From: DASUXY01 sp035301985
Lineage (GTDB): Bacteria > Bacillota > Bacilli > Bacillales > Amphibacillaceae
DNA: 64,000 bases
Direction: 5' to 3'
NCBI GenBank assembly: GCA_035301985.1
Contig: DATGTE010000020.1
Span: 87,252-151,251 of the forward strand
The position numbers and the translations under genes are program-made. Below are positions 33,300 to 42,739 of the stretch, piece after piece. A model generated the notes under the pieces. That model was not told the DNA's origin and searched no databases. It saw only the letters and a list, made by a program, of their open reading frames with translations. The first letter of the stretch is position 1. Every line of letters begins with the position of its first letter.

Positions 33300-34123
33300 T
33301 ATTCGTCAGCCCCTCCCATATGTTGACACATTTCATATAGCACACCATAACTCGCTTTTGGATGAATGAAGGCAATTTGGCTATTGTGTGCACCTTGTTT
33401 CGCTTCTTCGTTGATTAGACGAACACCTGATTGTTTATAATGTTCTAATCGTTTGTTAATTTGATCCACCTCTAGAGCAATATGATGAATCCCTTCACCC
33501 CGTTTATCAATAAAACGTTGAATTGGAGATGTTTCATGTAAAGGTTCGAGCAACTCGATGCGTGACTCGCCTATTTTCAAAAAAGCCACTTTTACCCCTT
33601 CTGAAGCCACCTTCTCGACCGCTTCCAAGTCTAATCCTAAGATATCGGTATAAAAGGCAAGTGTTTCGTCAATGCTTTTAACCGCTATACCGATATGGGC
33701 AATCTTTTCCGGTTTTGATAGCTGATTTTGTTCAGGTGCAACAAGGCTTTGTATATATGTAGTGATCGCCTCTGTTGACGAACCGCTCGGAAATATTTTG
33801 TTAAACCCTTTTTCCAGTAAGGGTGGAATATTTTCACTTGGAATACGTCCTCCACCAATGACTGGTATCGTTTTTTCATCCTGTTTATTTAACTCAGCAA
33901 CGACTTGTGGAAAAAATGTGCGATATGTATCAGATGTTGTAAACAATCCGATCACATCTACACGTTCTTCAATCGCTTTTTGGGCGGTTTCTAATGGTGA
34001 TTGGTGATGTTTTACTTCAATGACTTCCATCCCCACTTCACGTAACATGTTGGAAACTTCCAGTGACTTGTCACAACCACCTTCAGTGTTTGCATCTACA
34101 ATCAAGACACGTTTTGTTTTCAT
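33299..34123 (-). CDS. B12-binding-like domain fused to methylmalonyl-CoA epimerase
   Basis: A 274-residue two-domain protein. Residues about 1-130 have the flavodoxin-like fold sequence of the methylmalonyl-CoA mutase B12 domain (RVLIVDANTEGGCDKS, IPVIGGGRIP, IFPSGSSTEAI). Residues about 138-270 are a VOC-fold epimerase (HIGIAVKSIDETLAFYTDI, HHIALEVD). The cobalamin motif DxHxxG reads D10-A-N12-T-E-G15, so the cobalt-ligating His is Asn. It overlaps the carboxylase gene, giving a propionyl/methylmalonyl-CoA operon. The mutase catalytic subunit is not in the window. Confidence 0.85.
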   Translation of the reverse strand: MKTKRVLIVDANTEGGCDKSLEVSNMLREVGMEVIEVKHHQSPLETAQKAIEERVDVIGLFTTSDTYRTFFPQVVAELNKQDEKTIPVIGGGRIPSENIPPLLEKGFNKIFPSGSSTEAITTYIQSLVAPEQNQLSKPEKIAHIGIAVKSIDETLAFYTDILGLDLEAVEKVASEGVKVAFLKIGESRIELLEPLHETSPIQRFIDKRGEGIHHIALEVDQINKRLEHYKQSGVRLINEEAKQGAHNSQIAFIHPKASYGVLYEMCQHMGGADE

Positions 34124-34414
34124 CTCTTGTTCCCCCTTTTGTCATTCGTTCGTTTGTGTTCTCCGAATTCATCCCTAAGATACACCCGCATAAATCGTCG
34201 TAAATGATCGGTAATGCCTAACAAGCACGACCAGTATCATTTAACCGATGCATTCGATTAGTCAATTAACTTTGAGTTTTAATCATTATTTACTGACCGT
34301 TTTCGATTTACGTGTGGACCATAGTGATTTCACTATTCTTTTCCATCTGAACTTAGCGCTTTTTCAAAAAATTTGCTAAAAGCTTATTATTTTCCCATAC
34401 GTATTCGATGCCCG

Positions 34415-34633
34415 TCAATACGTTACATGACGAAGTAAATCGTTTGCACGGGGACCCCAGAAACTAATCGGTTGATTAGCATTGATGTTTCGGAGGAAAT
34501 ACGATGTGTCTTGTCCCACATATTCTTTTAATATACCATTTTGCATGAAATCTGTCAGCTTTTCCAGTGAAATATCCACACGAATCAAATTGTTATGTAT
34601 ATTACTATTAAATTCGTCTCCCTCAAAAGGCTT
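34415..34633 (-). pseudogene. Orphan 72-codon open frame, possible gene remnant
   Basis: The minus strand is open for 72 codons between two stops, with protein-like composition: an amphipathic middle (RVDISLEKLTDFMQNG) and a tail with NANQPISFWGPRAND. No ATG lies near its 5' end; the first is about 30 codons in, and a TTG at about codon 16 lacks a ribosome-binding site. This suggests a decayed or truncated gene, or a peptide with an unusual start. I do not recognise the family. Confidence 0.35.
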
Positions 34634-34760
34634 CTATACCTAAACCCCCTTCTTTTTACGTGTTACCACATGATGCTATCCTTTGTTTGCTCAAAATTTC
34701 ACCTTCTTTTTCAACGGGGTGAGATTGGCAATCCTGAATCAGCCTCACAAATAGTGAAAC

Positions 34761-34789
34761 TTGTCCTTCATACAGATAAACGATAAAAT
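34761..34789 (+). promoter_or_regulatory. Sigma-A-like promoter of prli42
   Basis: TTGTCC (34761-34766) and TAAAAT (34784-34789) are 17 bases apart, 37 bases before the prli42 start codon. Confidence 0.5.
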
Positions 34790-34826
34790 ACAAGTAGCAA
34801 GGGGTAAGGTTAAAGGAGGATGGAAT

Positions 34827-34958
34827 ATGCCTACAAAACAGACACGCCCTCGCCGCAAAAAATCAAAGCGCCAGCGACGTGTAAAATGGATGGTCTATAT
34901 TATGATTATCGCTATGGTATTATCATCAATTACGACTGGGTTAGTCTATTTTTTATAA
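34827..34958 (+). CDS. prli42: Prli42-type stressosome-associated mini-protein
   Basis: A 43-residue protein: a strongly basic head (RPRRKKSKRQRRVKW) then one membrane helix (MVYIMIIAMVLSSITTGLVY) ending in Phe-Leu. This matches the Prli42 family, the membrane miniprotein that anchors the stressosome in Listeria and is conserved in Firmicutes. AAAGGAGGA is six bases before the ATG and a terminator follows. A slightly longer frame starts at 34761 but lacks a site. The family is called from pattern, and the basic head is longer than in Listeria. Confidence 0.7.
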   Translation: MPTKQTRPRRKKSKRQRRVKWMVYIMIIAMVLSSITTGLVYFL

Positions 34959-34986
34959 AAATAATAATAAACAGACAATACAACGT

Positions 34987-35038
34987 AAAGACTCGGTACA
35001 CTTAACCTATTGTACCAGTCTTTCTTATTTTTTGTTTT
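34987..35038 (+). terminator. Terminator after prli42
   Basis: AAAGACT-GGTACA pairs with TGTACC-AGTCTTT with one mismatch, followed by a T-rich run on the plus strand. It overlaps the last codons of the convergent yqjA gene. Confidence 0.75.
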
Positions 35039-35994
35039 ACATCACTTTTCTTAAATTTTTGTTTGATATGTAAGTAACTTTCCAATTCATGCAACAACCG
35101 GAATAAATTAGCGCGTGTTTCAAACTCATCACGGGTTTCCGGCAGTTCCAATTGATTGAAATCTTTACGTAAAGCACGCAGTTGTTCAATAAATAAAATT
35201 GCGGTATTTCCAGGATGGACAGCCTTTGATAAGCGATCAAAAAAACTAGCAATCCGTTCCGAAATACTGTGATCCCTATCGGGTAATTTTGTCACAAGTG
35301 GCAACATTTTACGTAAAAGTTCCAATTGCTTCGTACGCATCTTGAAATAATTATAGTATGAATGTGATGTTCGTAACATGTGGTTTTCACGATCAAGTTC
35401 CACCATTTCCAGAGCAGTCGTCAACGTTTCCTCTGCGCTGAGGAGTTCTTTTCCAGTCCAATTTGTATTGTGATCCCGAATGTATAAGGAGATTTCGTGC
35501 AAAATAACTTGAAAGTCCTCTTCCAATTGCCTCTGCATTTCTTTTAAACGCTTATCCATACTAGGCATATATAAATTCACTAACAATCCGACCCCTATGC
35601 CGACGATGATCAATAGGAATTGATCGAATAAAAAAGCATACGATATATGTTGAGCACCGTACAGATTAATGATGATTACGGAACTTGTCGTAATCCCTTG
35701 GGTGATTTTCAACCAGACGGTAGTTGGAATAAAGACAGCTAACATCAGTCCCACTACAAATGCATTATACCCTAATCCTTCAAAAAATATGAAAGAATAA
35801 AGACTAGCAATTACACACGCTAAAAACCGATGCCATGCAGTCAAAACAGATTTTTTTCTTGATGGTTTGATACATAACATCGTCAAAATACCGGCGGTTA
35901 CAACATTAGTCAACCCCATAAATTGAGCGATTGAAATGGCGATAGGTGTACCAATCGCTGTCTTAATTGTGCGGTAGCCGATTTTCAAGTTCAC
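35002..35994 (-). CDS. yqjA: Aromatic acid exporter-family membrane protein (YqjA type)
   Basis: A 330-residue protein with an N-terminal membrane half (about 1-150, six short helices) and a C-terminal soluble helical half. N-terminal IGYRTIKTAIGTPIAISIA and WHRFLACVI match the YqjA/FUSC-like aromatic acid exporter family. The C-terminal domain is about 180 residues of charged helices. The name rests on homology; transport has not been shown for most members. Position between prli42 and brxB agrees with B. subtilis. Confidence 0.85.
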   Translation of the reverse strand: MNLKIGYRTIKTAIGTPIAISIAQFMGLTNVVTAGILTMLCIKPSRKKSVLTAWHRFLACVIASLYSFIFFEGLGYNAFVVGLMLAVFIPTTVWLKITQGITTSSVIIINLYGAQHISYAFLFDQFLLIIVGIGVGLLVNLYMPSMDKRLKEMQRQLEEDFQVILHEISLYIRDHNTNWTGKELLSAEETLTTALEMVELDRENHMLRTSHSYYNYFKMRTKQLELLRKMLPLVTKLPDRDHSISERIASFFDRLSKAVHPGNTAILFIEQLRALRKDFNQLELPETRDEFETRANLFRLLHELESYLHIKQKFKKSDVKQKIRKTGTIG

Positions 35995-36032
35995 GAACTC
36001 CTTTATTTGGCTCTACGTTACTAAACGATTGA

Positions 36033-36072
36033 ATAAAACGAGGCTCACCTGTATTCAGTCGAGGCAGCCTCA
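36033..36072 (-). terminator. Terminator after brxB
   Basis: On the minus strand GAGGCT and AGCCTC pair around a 20-base loop, then GTTTTATT follows. It lies 21 bases past the brxB stop. Confidence 0.6.
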
Positions 36073-36092
36073 TTTTATAGATTCAAAACCGC

Positions 36093-36536
36093 TTATATTT
36101 CCTCACAATGTTCATCAAAAATTCCTTGAAGTTTTCCGATGACGTCCATTGGTGAAAAACCTTCAATATCATGTCGCTCCAACATCGTTACAATTTGTCC
36201 ATCTTTCAGAAAAGCAAAAGATGGTGAAGATGGAGGATATCCTTCAAAATACGTACGGGCTCGTTCAGTGGCCTCTCGGTCTTGTCCAGCAAAAACCGTA
36301 ACTAAATGATCAGGTCTTTTATCGTAATGTATTGCGTTTGCTGCTGCTGGGCGAGCTACACCGCCAGCACAACCACACACTGAATTGATCATCACTAAAG
36401 TCGTTCCCTTGCGTGTAAGTGCTTGATCGACTTCTTCTGGTGTTTTTACTTCTTCATAACCAGCTTCGCGCATATCTTGACGTGCTACATCGACAACGTC
36501 ATTCATAAACATGTTAAAATCCATGTTTCCATCCAT
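36093..36536 (-). CDS. brxB: Bacilliredoxin BrxB (YqiW)
   Basis: A 147-residue thioredoxin-fold protein with the CGC active site at Cys54-Gly-Cys56 in NSVCGCAGG. Bacilliredoxins remove bacillithiol from S-bacillithiolated proteins after oxidative stress. The YFEGYPPSSPSFAF block is diagnostic. The first ATG (36536) is close to AAGGAG; the one four codons later (MDFNMF) matches B. subtilis equally well, so the start is uncertain by four residues. Its presence implies a bacillithiol-making host. Confidence 0.94.
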   Translation of the reverse strand: MDGNMDFNMFMNDVVDVARQDMREAGYEEVKTPEEVDQALTRKGTTLVMINSVCGCAGGVARPAAANAIHYDKRPDHLVTVFAGQDREATERARTYFEGYPPSSPSFAFLKDGQIVTMLERHDIEGFSPMDVIGKLQGIFDEHCEEI

Positions 36537-36656
36537 CTCCTTATATGAGTATTATCTAAAACGTACATTTTTAGCTTACCAATTTTAGTAATTGATTTCA
36601 ATTGAAGTATATTGAATTGTTCTTAGACATGTGACGTTCCAATTGGGGTGTATCCA

Positions 36657-37934
36657 TTAATATACATTCGTCGTATCCTGATTCATTTTTTCCAAAATGT
36701 CCTTCACTCGTGCAAGAAATTGTCCACAGACAAGTCCGTCCAAAATTCGATGGTCAAGAGAAAGGGATAAATTAACCATCTCTCGAGCGGCAAACATATT
36801 GTTTACAATCATAGGGCGGGTAACGATTGATTCAACTTGTAAAATCGCCGCTTGCGGATAATTGATTACACCCATAGACGATATTGAACCGAATGAGCCT
36901 GTATTATTGACTGTAAATGTACCACCTTGCATATCTTCAGGGGTTAATTTACCAGTGCGAGCTTTTTGCGCTAACTCATATATATCTTTAGCGATTCCTT
37001 TGATGCTTTTTTCATCTGCATGCTTAATAACCGGTACATACAACTCTTGATCTTTTGCTACTGCGATTGAGATGTGAATATCTTTCTTTTGGATAATCTG
37101 ATCTCCGGCCCACATGCTATTCATCTGCGGGAACTCTTTCAATGCTTGAGCGACAGCTTTTACGAAAAATGCAAAAAAGGTGAGGTTGAATCCTTCATTT
37201 TTCTTAAATTCATCTTTAATATGATTACGATAAGCGACAAGATCTGTCACATCGACTTCCACTGTCATCCATGCATGAGGAATTTCTGTTTTCGAACGAA
37301 CCATATTCTCTGCAATGACTTTGCGAACACCCGTTACTGGAATTGCTACATCACCTGATTCAGTTGGTACAGGCGCTTCGAATTCTGCAGTTGCTTTTTT
37401 CTCTTGTTGGTCAACTGTTTTCTCTTTATGTGGAGCGATTGTCTCCTCGCGAGATGGTATTTCCCCGCTCGCTATGATTTTTTCGATATCTTTTCGGGTA
37501 ATTCTTCCACCCCGACCTGTTCCATCAACTTGTTCTAAATCAATATCGTATTCTTGGGCAAGTCGTAAAACAACAGGTGAATAACGCTTCTTCATCGCTA
37601 TCGAACGATCACCGCTTGAAGGAGTCTGATCAGCATCAGCTGATTTTTCTTCAGAGGCACCTCCTTGATGATGAGAAACATCTTCTTTCACATCTTCTGT
37701 TTCGATATAACAGATGAGCTCCCCTACATCTAACGTTTCCCCTTCTTCGGCGATGATTTCTGTAATCGTTCCTGTAAAAGACGATGGTACTTCTGCATTC
37801 ACTTTATCTGTCATCACTTCAGCAATTGGGTCATATTTATTTACATGGTCTCCTTCTTTCACTAACCATGAGCTAATCGTTCCTTCTGTCACACTTTCAC
37901 CGAGCTGTGGCATGGTGATTTTTTCCGTTGCCAT
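36657..37934 (-). CDS. bkdB: Branched-chain alpha-keto acid dehydrogenase E2 (lipoamide acyltransferase)
   Basis: A 425-residue E2: lipoyl domain at about 3-78 with lipoylated Lys44 in MTDKVNAEV, a linker, the peripheral-subunit-binding domain about 115-153 (SPVVLRLAQEYDID...GRITRKDI), and the acyltransferase domain from about 200 with the C-terminal DHRILDG active-site motif. It forms the core of the BCDH complex that makes isobutyryl-, isovaleryl- and 2-methylbutyryl-CoA. Last gene of bcd-lpdV-bkdAA-bkdAB-bkdB. Confidence 0.95.
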   Translation of the reverse strand: MATEKITMPQLGESVTEGTISSWLVKEGDHVNKYDPIAEVMTDKVNAEVPSSFTGTITEIIAEEGETLDVGELICYIETEDVKEDVSHHQGGASEEKSADADQTPSSGDRSIAMKKRYSPVVLRLAQEYDIDLEQVDGTGRGGRITRKDIEKIIASGEIPSREETIAPHKEKTVDQQEKKATAEFEAPVPTESGDVAIPVTGVRKVIAENMVRSKTEIPHAWMTVEVDVTDLVAYRNHIKDEFKKNEGFNLTFFAFFVKAVAQALKEFPQMNSMWAGDQIIQKKDIHISIAVAKDQELYVPVIKHADEKSIKGIAKDIYELAQKARTGKLTPEDMQGGTFTVNNTGSFGSISSMGVINYPQAAILQVESIVTRPMIVNNMFAAREMVNLSLSLDHRILDGLVCGQFLARVKDILEKMNQDTTNVY

Positions 37935-37954
37935 ACAATCATCCCCTCCTCCTG

Positions 37955-38938
37955 TTAAAACTCCGCTAAATCACGCATTGCTTTTTCGACTTTTTCAGGA
38001 TTAACCATGAAATATTTTTCCATTGTCGGTGCATAAGGCATCGATGGCACATCAGGTCCTGCTAGACGGCGAATCGGTGCATCGAGGTCGAATAAACAAT
38101 TTTCACTAATGATGGCACTTACTTCACTCATAATACTACCTTCTTTATTATCCTCTGTAACGAGCAATACTTTACCTGTCTTCGTTGCAGCTTCGATAAT
38201 AGCTTCCTGATCGAGTGGATAGACCGTGCGTAAATCAAGAATATGTGCTTCGATTCCTTCCTTTTCAAGTTTTTCAGCAGCTTGTAATGCAAAATGGACA
38301 CACAACCCATATGTGATTACCGTGAGGTCCGATCCTTCACGTTTCACATCTGCCTTTCCAATAGGAAGAACATAATCTTCTTCAGGCACCTCTTCCTTCA
38401 GTAAACGATAAGCTCGTTTATGCTCGAAGAAAAGAACCGGATCATTATCACGGATGGATGCTTTTAACAACCCTTTGACATCATAGGGTGTGGAAGGCAT
38501 CACGATTTTTAATCCAGGTTGATTTGCAAAAATAGCTTCGACCGATTGGGAATGGTAAAGTGCTCCATTGATCCCTCCACCGTATGGCGCACGAATGGTA
38601 ATCGGGCAATCCCAATCGTTATTCGAGCGATAACGGATCTTCGCAGCTTCTGATATAATCTGGTTCACTGCTGGCATGATGAAGTCTGCAAATTGCATTT
38701 CAGCGACAGGGCGCATGCCATACATTGCCGCGCCAATTCCTACACCAGCAATGGCTGATTCGGCAAGTGGTGTATCCAACACACGAGCTTCACCAAATTC
38801 GTCATATAACCCATCTGTCGCTCGGAAAACGCCACCTTTCTTACCGACATCCTCACCTAAGATAAATACACTTTTATCTTGTTGCATTTCTTCTTTCAAT
38901 GCAGCTGTCACTGCTTCGATATATGAAATTACAGCCAT
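37955..38938 (-). CDS. bkdAB: Branched-chain alpha-keto acid dehydrogenase E1 beta
   Basis: A 327-residue transketolase-like beta subunit (ISYIEAVTAALKEEM..GEDVGKKGGVFRAT at the N-terminus). With BkdAA it performs thiamine-diphosphate-dependent decarboxylation of branched keto acids. The ATG at 38938 is selected over 38956 because GGGGGGAT precedes it and the family starts there. 14 bases after bkdAA and 20 before bkdB, consistent with one transcript. Confidence 0.95.
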   Translation of the reverse strand: MAVISYIEAVTAALKEEMQQDKSVFILGEDVGKKGGVFRATDGLYDEFGEARVLDTPLAESAIAGVGIGAAMYGMRPVAEMQFADFIMPAVNQIISEAAKIRYRSNNDWDCPITIRAPYGGGINGALYHSQSVEAIFANQPGLKIVMPSTPYDVKGLLKASIRDNDPVLFFEHKRAYRLLKEEVPEEDYVLPIGKADVKREGSDLTVITYGLCVHFALQAAEKLEKEGIEAHILDLRTVYPLDQEAIIEAATKTGKVLLVTEDNKEGSIMSEVSAIISENCLFDLDAPIRRLAGPDVPSMPYAPTMEKYFMVNPEKVEKAMRDLAEF

Positions 38939-38952
38939 TTTAATCCCCCCTA

Positions 38953-39945
38953 TCACTCTTCGTATACGTATTTCAATGCGGATTCCGGTTCTGCATACGG
39001 TGCATTTTCTGCATAGTCCGTTGCATCATTGACAATCGCGTCGACCTCATCTTTAATAGCTTGCTCCGAGTCATCAGTGAGAACGCCACATTGGTGCAAA
39101 TAATTGGCAAATAAAATCAGGGTATCTTTTTTCTTTGCCTCTTCAATTTCTTCAGGCTCTCGATATGCTCGATCATCATCATCACTTGAATGAGCGGTTA
39201 GGCGATCGGTAATCGCCTCGATCAAAGTGGGGCCATCACCATTTACTGCTCGCTCTCTTGCAGTTTTTACGGCCTCATACACGTCAAGCGGATCATTTCC
39301 ATTCACTGTGATCCCTGGCATCCCATATCCTTGGGCACGCTCGGAAACATACTCGCACGCTAATTGCCTTTCTAAAGGAACAGAAATAGCATATTTGTTG
39401 TTTTCCACCATCGTAATCACAGGCAATTGGTGTACGCCTGCAAAATTTAATCCTTCATGGAAGTCACCTTGGTTAGAAGAACCTTCACCCAACGTCACAA
39501 ATGACACTACATTTTCATTCTCCATTTTTGCCGCAAGTGCGACACCGACGGCATGTGGTAATTGCGTTGTCACTGGAGAAGAACCAGTGAGAATTCGATT
39601 TTTCTTTTGACCAAAATGTCCAGGCATTTGTCGCCCACCTGAGTTTGGATCTTCTGCTTTAGCAAATCCTGATAGCATTAATTCTCTCGGTGTCATCCCA
39701 AATGCTAGAACTACACCCATATCACGATAATACGGAGCCACATAATCAGCGTTTCGATTCAAAGCAAAGGATGCACCCACTTGTGCACCTTCTTGTCCTT
39801 GACAAGAAATAACGAATGGTATTTTTCCAGCGCGATTTAAAAGCCACATTCTCTCATCTAATTTTCGAGCGAGTAACATTGTTTTATACATTTCAATTAC
39901 TTCTTCATCTGTTAAACCTAATGTTTTATGACGATGAGTTGTCAT
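38953..39945 (-). CDS. bkdAA: Branched-chain alpha-keto acid dehydrogenase E1 alpha
   Basis: A 330-residue E1 alpha with the thiamine-diphosphate motif GEGSSNQGDFHEGLNFA running to VENNKYAIS, and the TDRLTAHSSDDD loop. It starts MTTHRHKTLGLTDEEVIEMYK. Pairs with bkdAB. In B. subtilis the operon also holds ptb and buk, which are absent here. Confidence 0.95.
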   Translation of the reverse strand: MTTHRHKTLGLTDEEVIEMYKTMLLARKLDERMWLLNRAGKIPFVISCQGQEGAQVGASFALNRNADYVAPYYRDMGVVLAFGMTPRELMLSGFAKAEDPNSGGRQMPGHFGQKKNRILTGSSPVTTQLPHAVGVALAAKMENENVVSFVTLGEGSSNQGDFHEGLNFAGVHQLPVITMVENNKYAISVPLERQLACEYVSERAQGYGMPGITVNGNDPLDVYEAVKTARERAVNGDGPTLIEAITDRLTAHSSDDDDRAYREPEEIEEAKKKDTLILFANYLHQCGVLTDDSEQAIKDEVDAIVNDATDYAENAPYAEPESALKYVYEE

Positions 39946-40005
39946 GATAACTCCTCCTCTAGTCTAGGATTTCACGTCAATGTACGAACGAACAGCTACA
40001 CGCAA

Positions 40006-41427
40006 TCAACTGTGAATTTGGATATCATCAACAGCTAAAGCAGCCTCCTTCATAATTTCGGACAAGGATGGATGCGGATGAATCGTTTGGGAAACCTCCC
40101 ATGGAGTCGCATCCAAGAATTTAGCTAAACTCGCTTCAGCGATTAATTCTGTCACGTGGGGACCAACCATATGGATTCCCAAAAGATCATCTGTATTTGC
40201 GTCAGCAATCACTTTTACAAATCCATCGGAATCACCATAAATACGAGATTTACCGATAGCTTGAAAAGGGAATTGCCCCACTTTTATAGATAACCCGTGA
40301 TTTTTGGCTTCCTTTTCCGTGAGGCCAACACTTGCAATCTCTGGATGAGCATAGGTACATCTAGGAATATGCTCATAATCAATGACGAGTGGATTGGCGT
40401 TAGCCATGTGCTCAACAGCAACGATTCCCTCTTGTGAGGCAACGTGCGCGAGTTGCATACCACCGATTACATCGCCAATTGCGTATATATGTGATTCTTT
40501 CGTCTGATAAAACTCATTCGTTTGAATCCACCCGTTCTCAACAACTATTTCTGTATTCTCCAAGCCGATATTGCTCGTATTCGCTTGGCGACCGACCGAA
40601 ATGAGCAGCTTGTCAGCTTCATAAGTTGACTTTTCTCCGTCGACTTCTACACCAATACCGATTCCGTTTTCTTTCGTAACCGTTTCAGGTAAAACCTTTG
40701 CCCCTTTTATAAAAGTAATCCCTTTTTGTGCTAACATTCTTTCAACTTGCTTTGCGATATCCTCATCTTCTGACGGGAGTATACGTTCCAAGTATTCAAT
40801 CACTGTTATTTGGACACCAAAATCAGCAAGCATGGAAGCCCATTCAATTCCGATTACACCTCCACCAACGATGATCATGGATGTAGGTAGATCCTTCATT
40901 TCAAGTGCTTCATCTGATGTCATCACAAAGGTTCCATCCACTTCTAAACCAGGAAGTGTTTTTGGTGTCGATCCGGTTGCAATCAGAACATTTTCAGGAG
41001 CAATTAAGGTATTTTCTCGGCCATCCGTATGCTCAACAGATATCGTACCTGGTACGGGGGAAAAAATACTCGGTCCTAATATTCGTCCAAACCCTTCGAT
41101 AACATCGATTTTCCCTTTTTTCATTAATGTTTGGACGCCTTTATACAAATTATCAACAACACTCGCTTTTCTTGATTGTACGTCTGGAAAATTCAAAGTT
41201 ATTTCTTTCGCATCAATCCCGAAATCAGAGCTCGCTTTTGTTTGGCGATACACTTCTGCACTACGCAACAAAGCTTTGGAAGGGATACATCCTTTATGCA
41301 AGCAGGTTCCACCAAGTTTTTCCGCCTCAACGATGGCGACTTGTTTACCTAGCTGTGCAGCTCTTATAGCAGCGACATACCCACCCGTTCCACCACCGAG
41401 TACGACTAAATCATATGTTTTTGCCAT
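40006..41427 (-). CDS. lpdV: Dihydrolipoyl dehydrogenase E3 of the BCDH complex
   Basis: A 473-residue flavoprotein disulfide reductase with FAD motif GGGTGGYVAA, redox disulfide GGTCLHKGCIPSK, NAD motif GGGVIGIEWA and the C-terminal HPHPSLSE His-Glu pair. The CLHKGC form (His instead of the common Asn) matches the Bkd-linked LpdV. The ATG at 41427 follows AAAGGAG; the frame opens 15 codons earlier without a site. Reoxidises lipoyl-E2. Confidence 0.95.
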   Translation of the reverse strand: MAKTYDLVVLGGGTGGYVAAIRAAQLGKQVAIVEAEKLGGTCLHKGCIPSKALLRSAEVYRQTKASSDFGIDAKEITLNFPDVQSRKASVVDNLYKGVQTLMKKGKIDVIEGFGRILGPSIFSPVPGTISVEHTDGRENTLIAPENVLIATGSTPKTLPGLEVDGTFVMTSDEALEMKDLPTSMIIVGGGVIGIEWASMLADFGVQITVIEYLERILPSEDEDIAKQVERMLAQKGITFIKGAKVLPETVTKENGIGIGVEVDGEKSTYEADKLLISVGRQANTSNIGLENTEIVVENGWIQTNEFYQTKESHIYAIGDVIGGMQLAHVASQEGIVAVEHMANANPLVIDYEHIPRCTYAHPEIASVGLTEKEAKNHGLSIKVGQFPFQAIGKSRIYGDSDGFVKVIADANTDDLLGIHMVGPHVTELIAEASLAKFLDATPWEVSQTIHPHPSLSEIMKEAALAVDDIQIHS

Positions 41428-41582
41428 TGTGTTCGCTCCTTTATATAGATCACTTGACTCATGTACAATCACTTTTAAGTGAAAGCGTACATCGCGTTTA
41501 TCCGCTATTCAAGATTTCAACTGCGAATGTTATGAATCGCTTATGGAAAATGAAAGCAAATGTTCGTAGGTCTCAATATCAA

Positions 41583-42677
41583 TTAACGGCGACTCAATGT
41601 ATGATGTGGATTCACTAAAAATTGTCCAAGTGATTGTTTATGGGATTGTAATCTCTCTTCGACCATTCGATTAGCTGCCACGCTCGTCGGAATATCGTCC
41701 CGCTTGGAGATTTCGAAGACATTTAATAAAATGTCGTAAATGCCCTCAACTTTTTTCAAAGCACGGTCGCGATTATATCCGTTTAATTCATCCGCTACGT
41801 TAATGACTCCACCCGAGTTAATGACAAAATCTGGAGCGTAAACAATACCCTTCTCATAAATTTGCTTCCCATGTTCTTCCGTCTTTAATTGATTATTAGC
41901 TGAACCGGCAATCACTTTTGCTTGTATGTGGGGAATCGTATCATCATTGATGACCGCACCTAGCGCACAAGGTGAATAAATATCACAATCAACTTTATGA
42001 ATATCATCCGGGTCAACAGCCTCTGCACCATAAGCGTCTACAGCGCGTTGAACAGCTTGTTTATTGATATCTGTGACAACTAACTTCGCACCTTCTTTAT
42101 GTAAGTGTCCACACAATGTATAGGCGACATTACCTACACCTTGAACAGCGATTTTTCTTCCCGTGAGTGAATCGGTGCCAAACGCTTCTTTAGCAGCTGC
42201 CTTCATCCCCTTATATATGCCATATGCAGTAACAGGTGAAGGATCGCCTGATGAACCAAATTCTTGGGATATTCCAGTCACATAATCTGTTTCTGTATAA
42301 ATTAAATCCATATCATCAACGGTTGTTCCAACATCTTCAGCGGTGATGTATCGACCATTCAAGCTTTGAATATATCTTCCAAACGCACGAAACATTTCCG
42401 GATTTTTATCTGTTTTTGGATCACCGATAATGACAGCCTTTCCCCCACCTAAATTTAAGCCTGCCGCTGCATTTTTGTACGTCATTCCTTTAGCTAAACG
42501 GAGAGCGTCTTCAATCGCTTTCTCCTCCGTTTCATATGTCCACATTCTTGTACCACCTAATGCAGGGCCTAACGTCGTATCGTGAATAGCGATAATCGCT
42601 TTTAATCCTGAATGCTTTTCTTGACAAAAAACGAGCTGTTCGTAATTTTCTGATTCCATGTAATCAAATATTTCCAT
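41583..42677 (-). CDS. bcd: Leucine dehydrogenase
   Basis: A 364-residue NAD-dependent amino acid dehydrogenase that deaminates Leu, Ile and Val to keto acids. The catalytic Lys lies in GLNLGGGKAVI and the Rossmann motif is GVGNVAYTLCGHLHKEGAK. It heads the operon; in B. subtilis bcd is second, after ptb. A sigma-54-type promoter and a CcpA-type site lie upstream (42740-42781). GAGGAATCATT precedes the start. Confidence 0.96.
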   Translation of the reverse strand: MEIFDYMESENYEQLVFCQEKHSGLKAIIAIHDTTLGPALGGTRMWTYETEEKAIEDALRLAKGMTYKNAAAGLNLGGGKAVIIGDPKTDKNPEMFRAFGRYIQSLNGRYITAEDVGTTVDDMDLIYTETDYVTGISQEFGSSGDPSPVTAYGIYKGMKAAAKEAFGTDSLTGRKIAVQGVGNVAYTLCGHLHKEGAKLVVTDINKQAVQRAVDAYGAEAVDPDDIHKVDCDIYSPCALGAVINDDTIPHIQAKVIAGSANNQLKTEEHGKQIYEKGIVYAPDFVINSGGVINVADELNGYNRDRALKKVEGIYDILLNVFEISKRDDIPTSVAANRMVEERLQSHKQSLGQFLVNPHHTLSRR

Positions 42678-42739
42678 AATGATTCCTCCTCTAAATTTGC
42701 ATGCCTTGGATAAATTTTCATCCTATTATCTTTATTCTA

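Larger units (their letters stand above)
34124..34826. other. 703-base gene-poor region
   Basis: The interval between the epimerase fusion and prli42 holds only an unassigned minus-strand open frame (34415-34633) and the prli42 promoter. The remainder is AT-rich with stops in all frames. No RNA gene or riboswitch was recognised. It is the longest stretch without an assigned gene in the window apart from the OLE interval. Confidence 0.6.

Noticed and set aside
34595..34786. 63-codon plus-strand frame in the gene-poor gap
   Set aside because: No ribosome-binding site, low-complexity hydrophobic product, and its end runs into the prli42 promoter.
40832..41482. 216-codon plus-strand frame opposite lpdV
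   Set aside because: It lies wholly inside the complete, motif-rich lpdV gene on the other strand, and has no ribosome-binding site or recognisable family.
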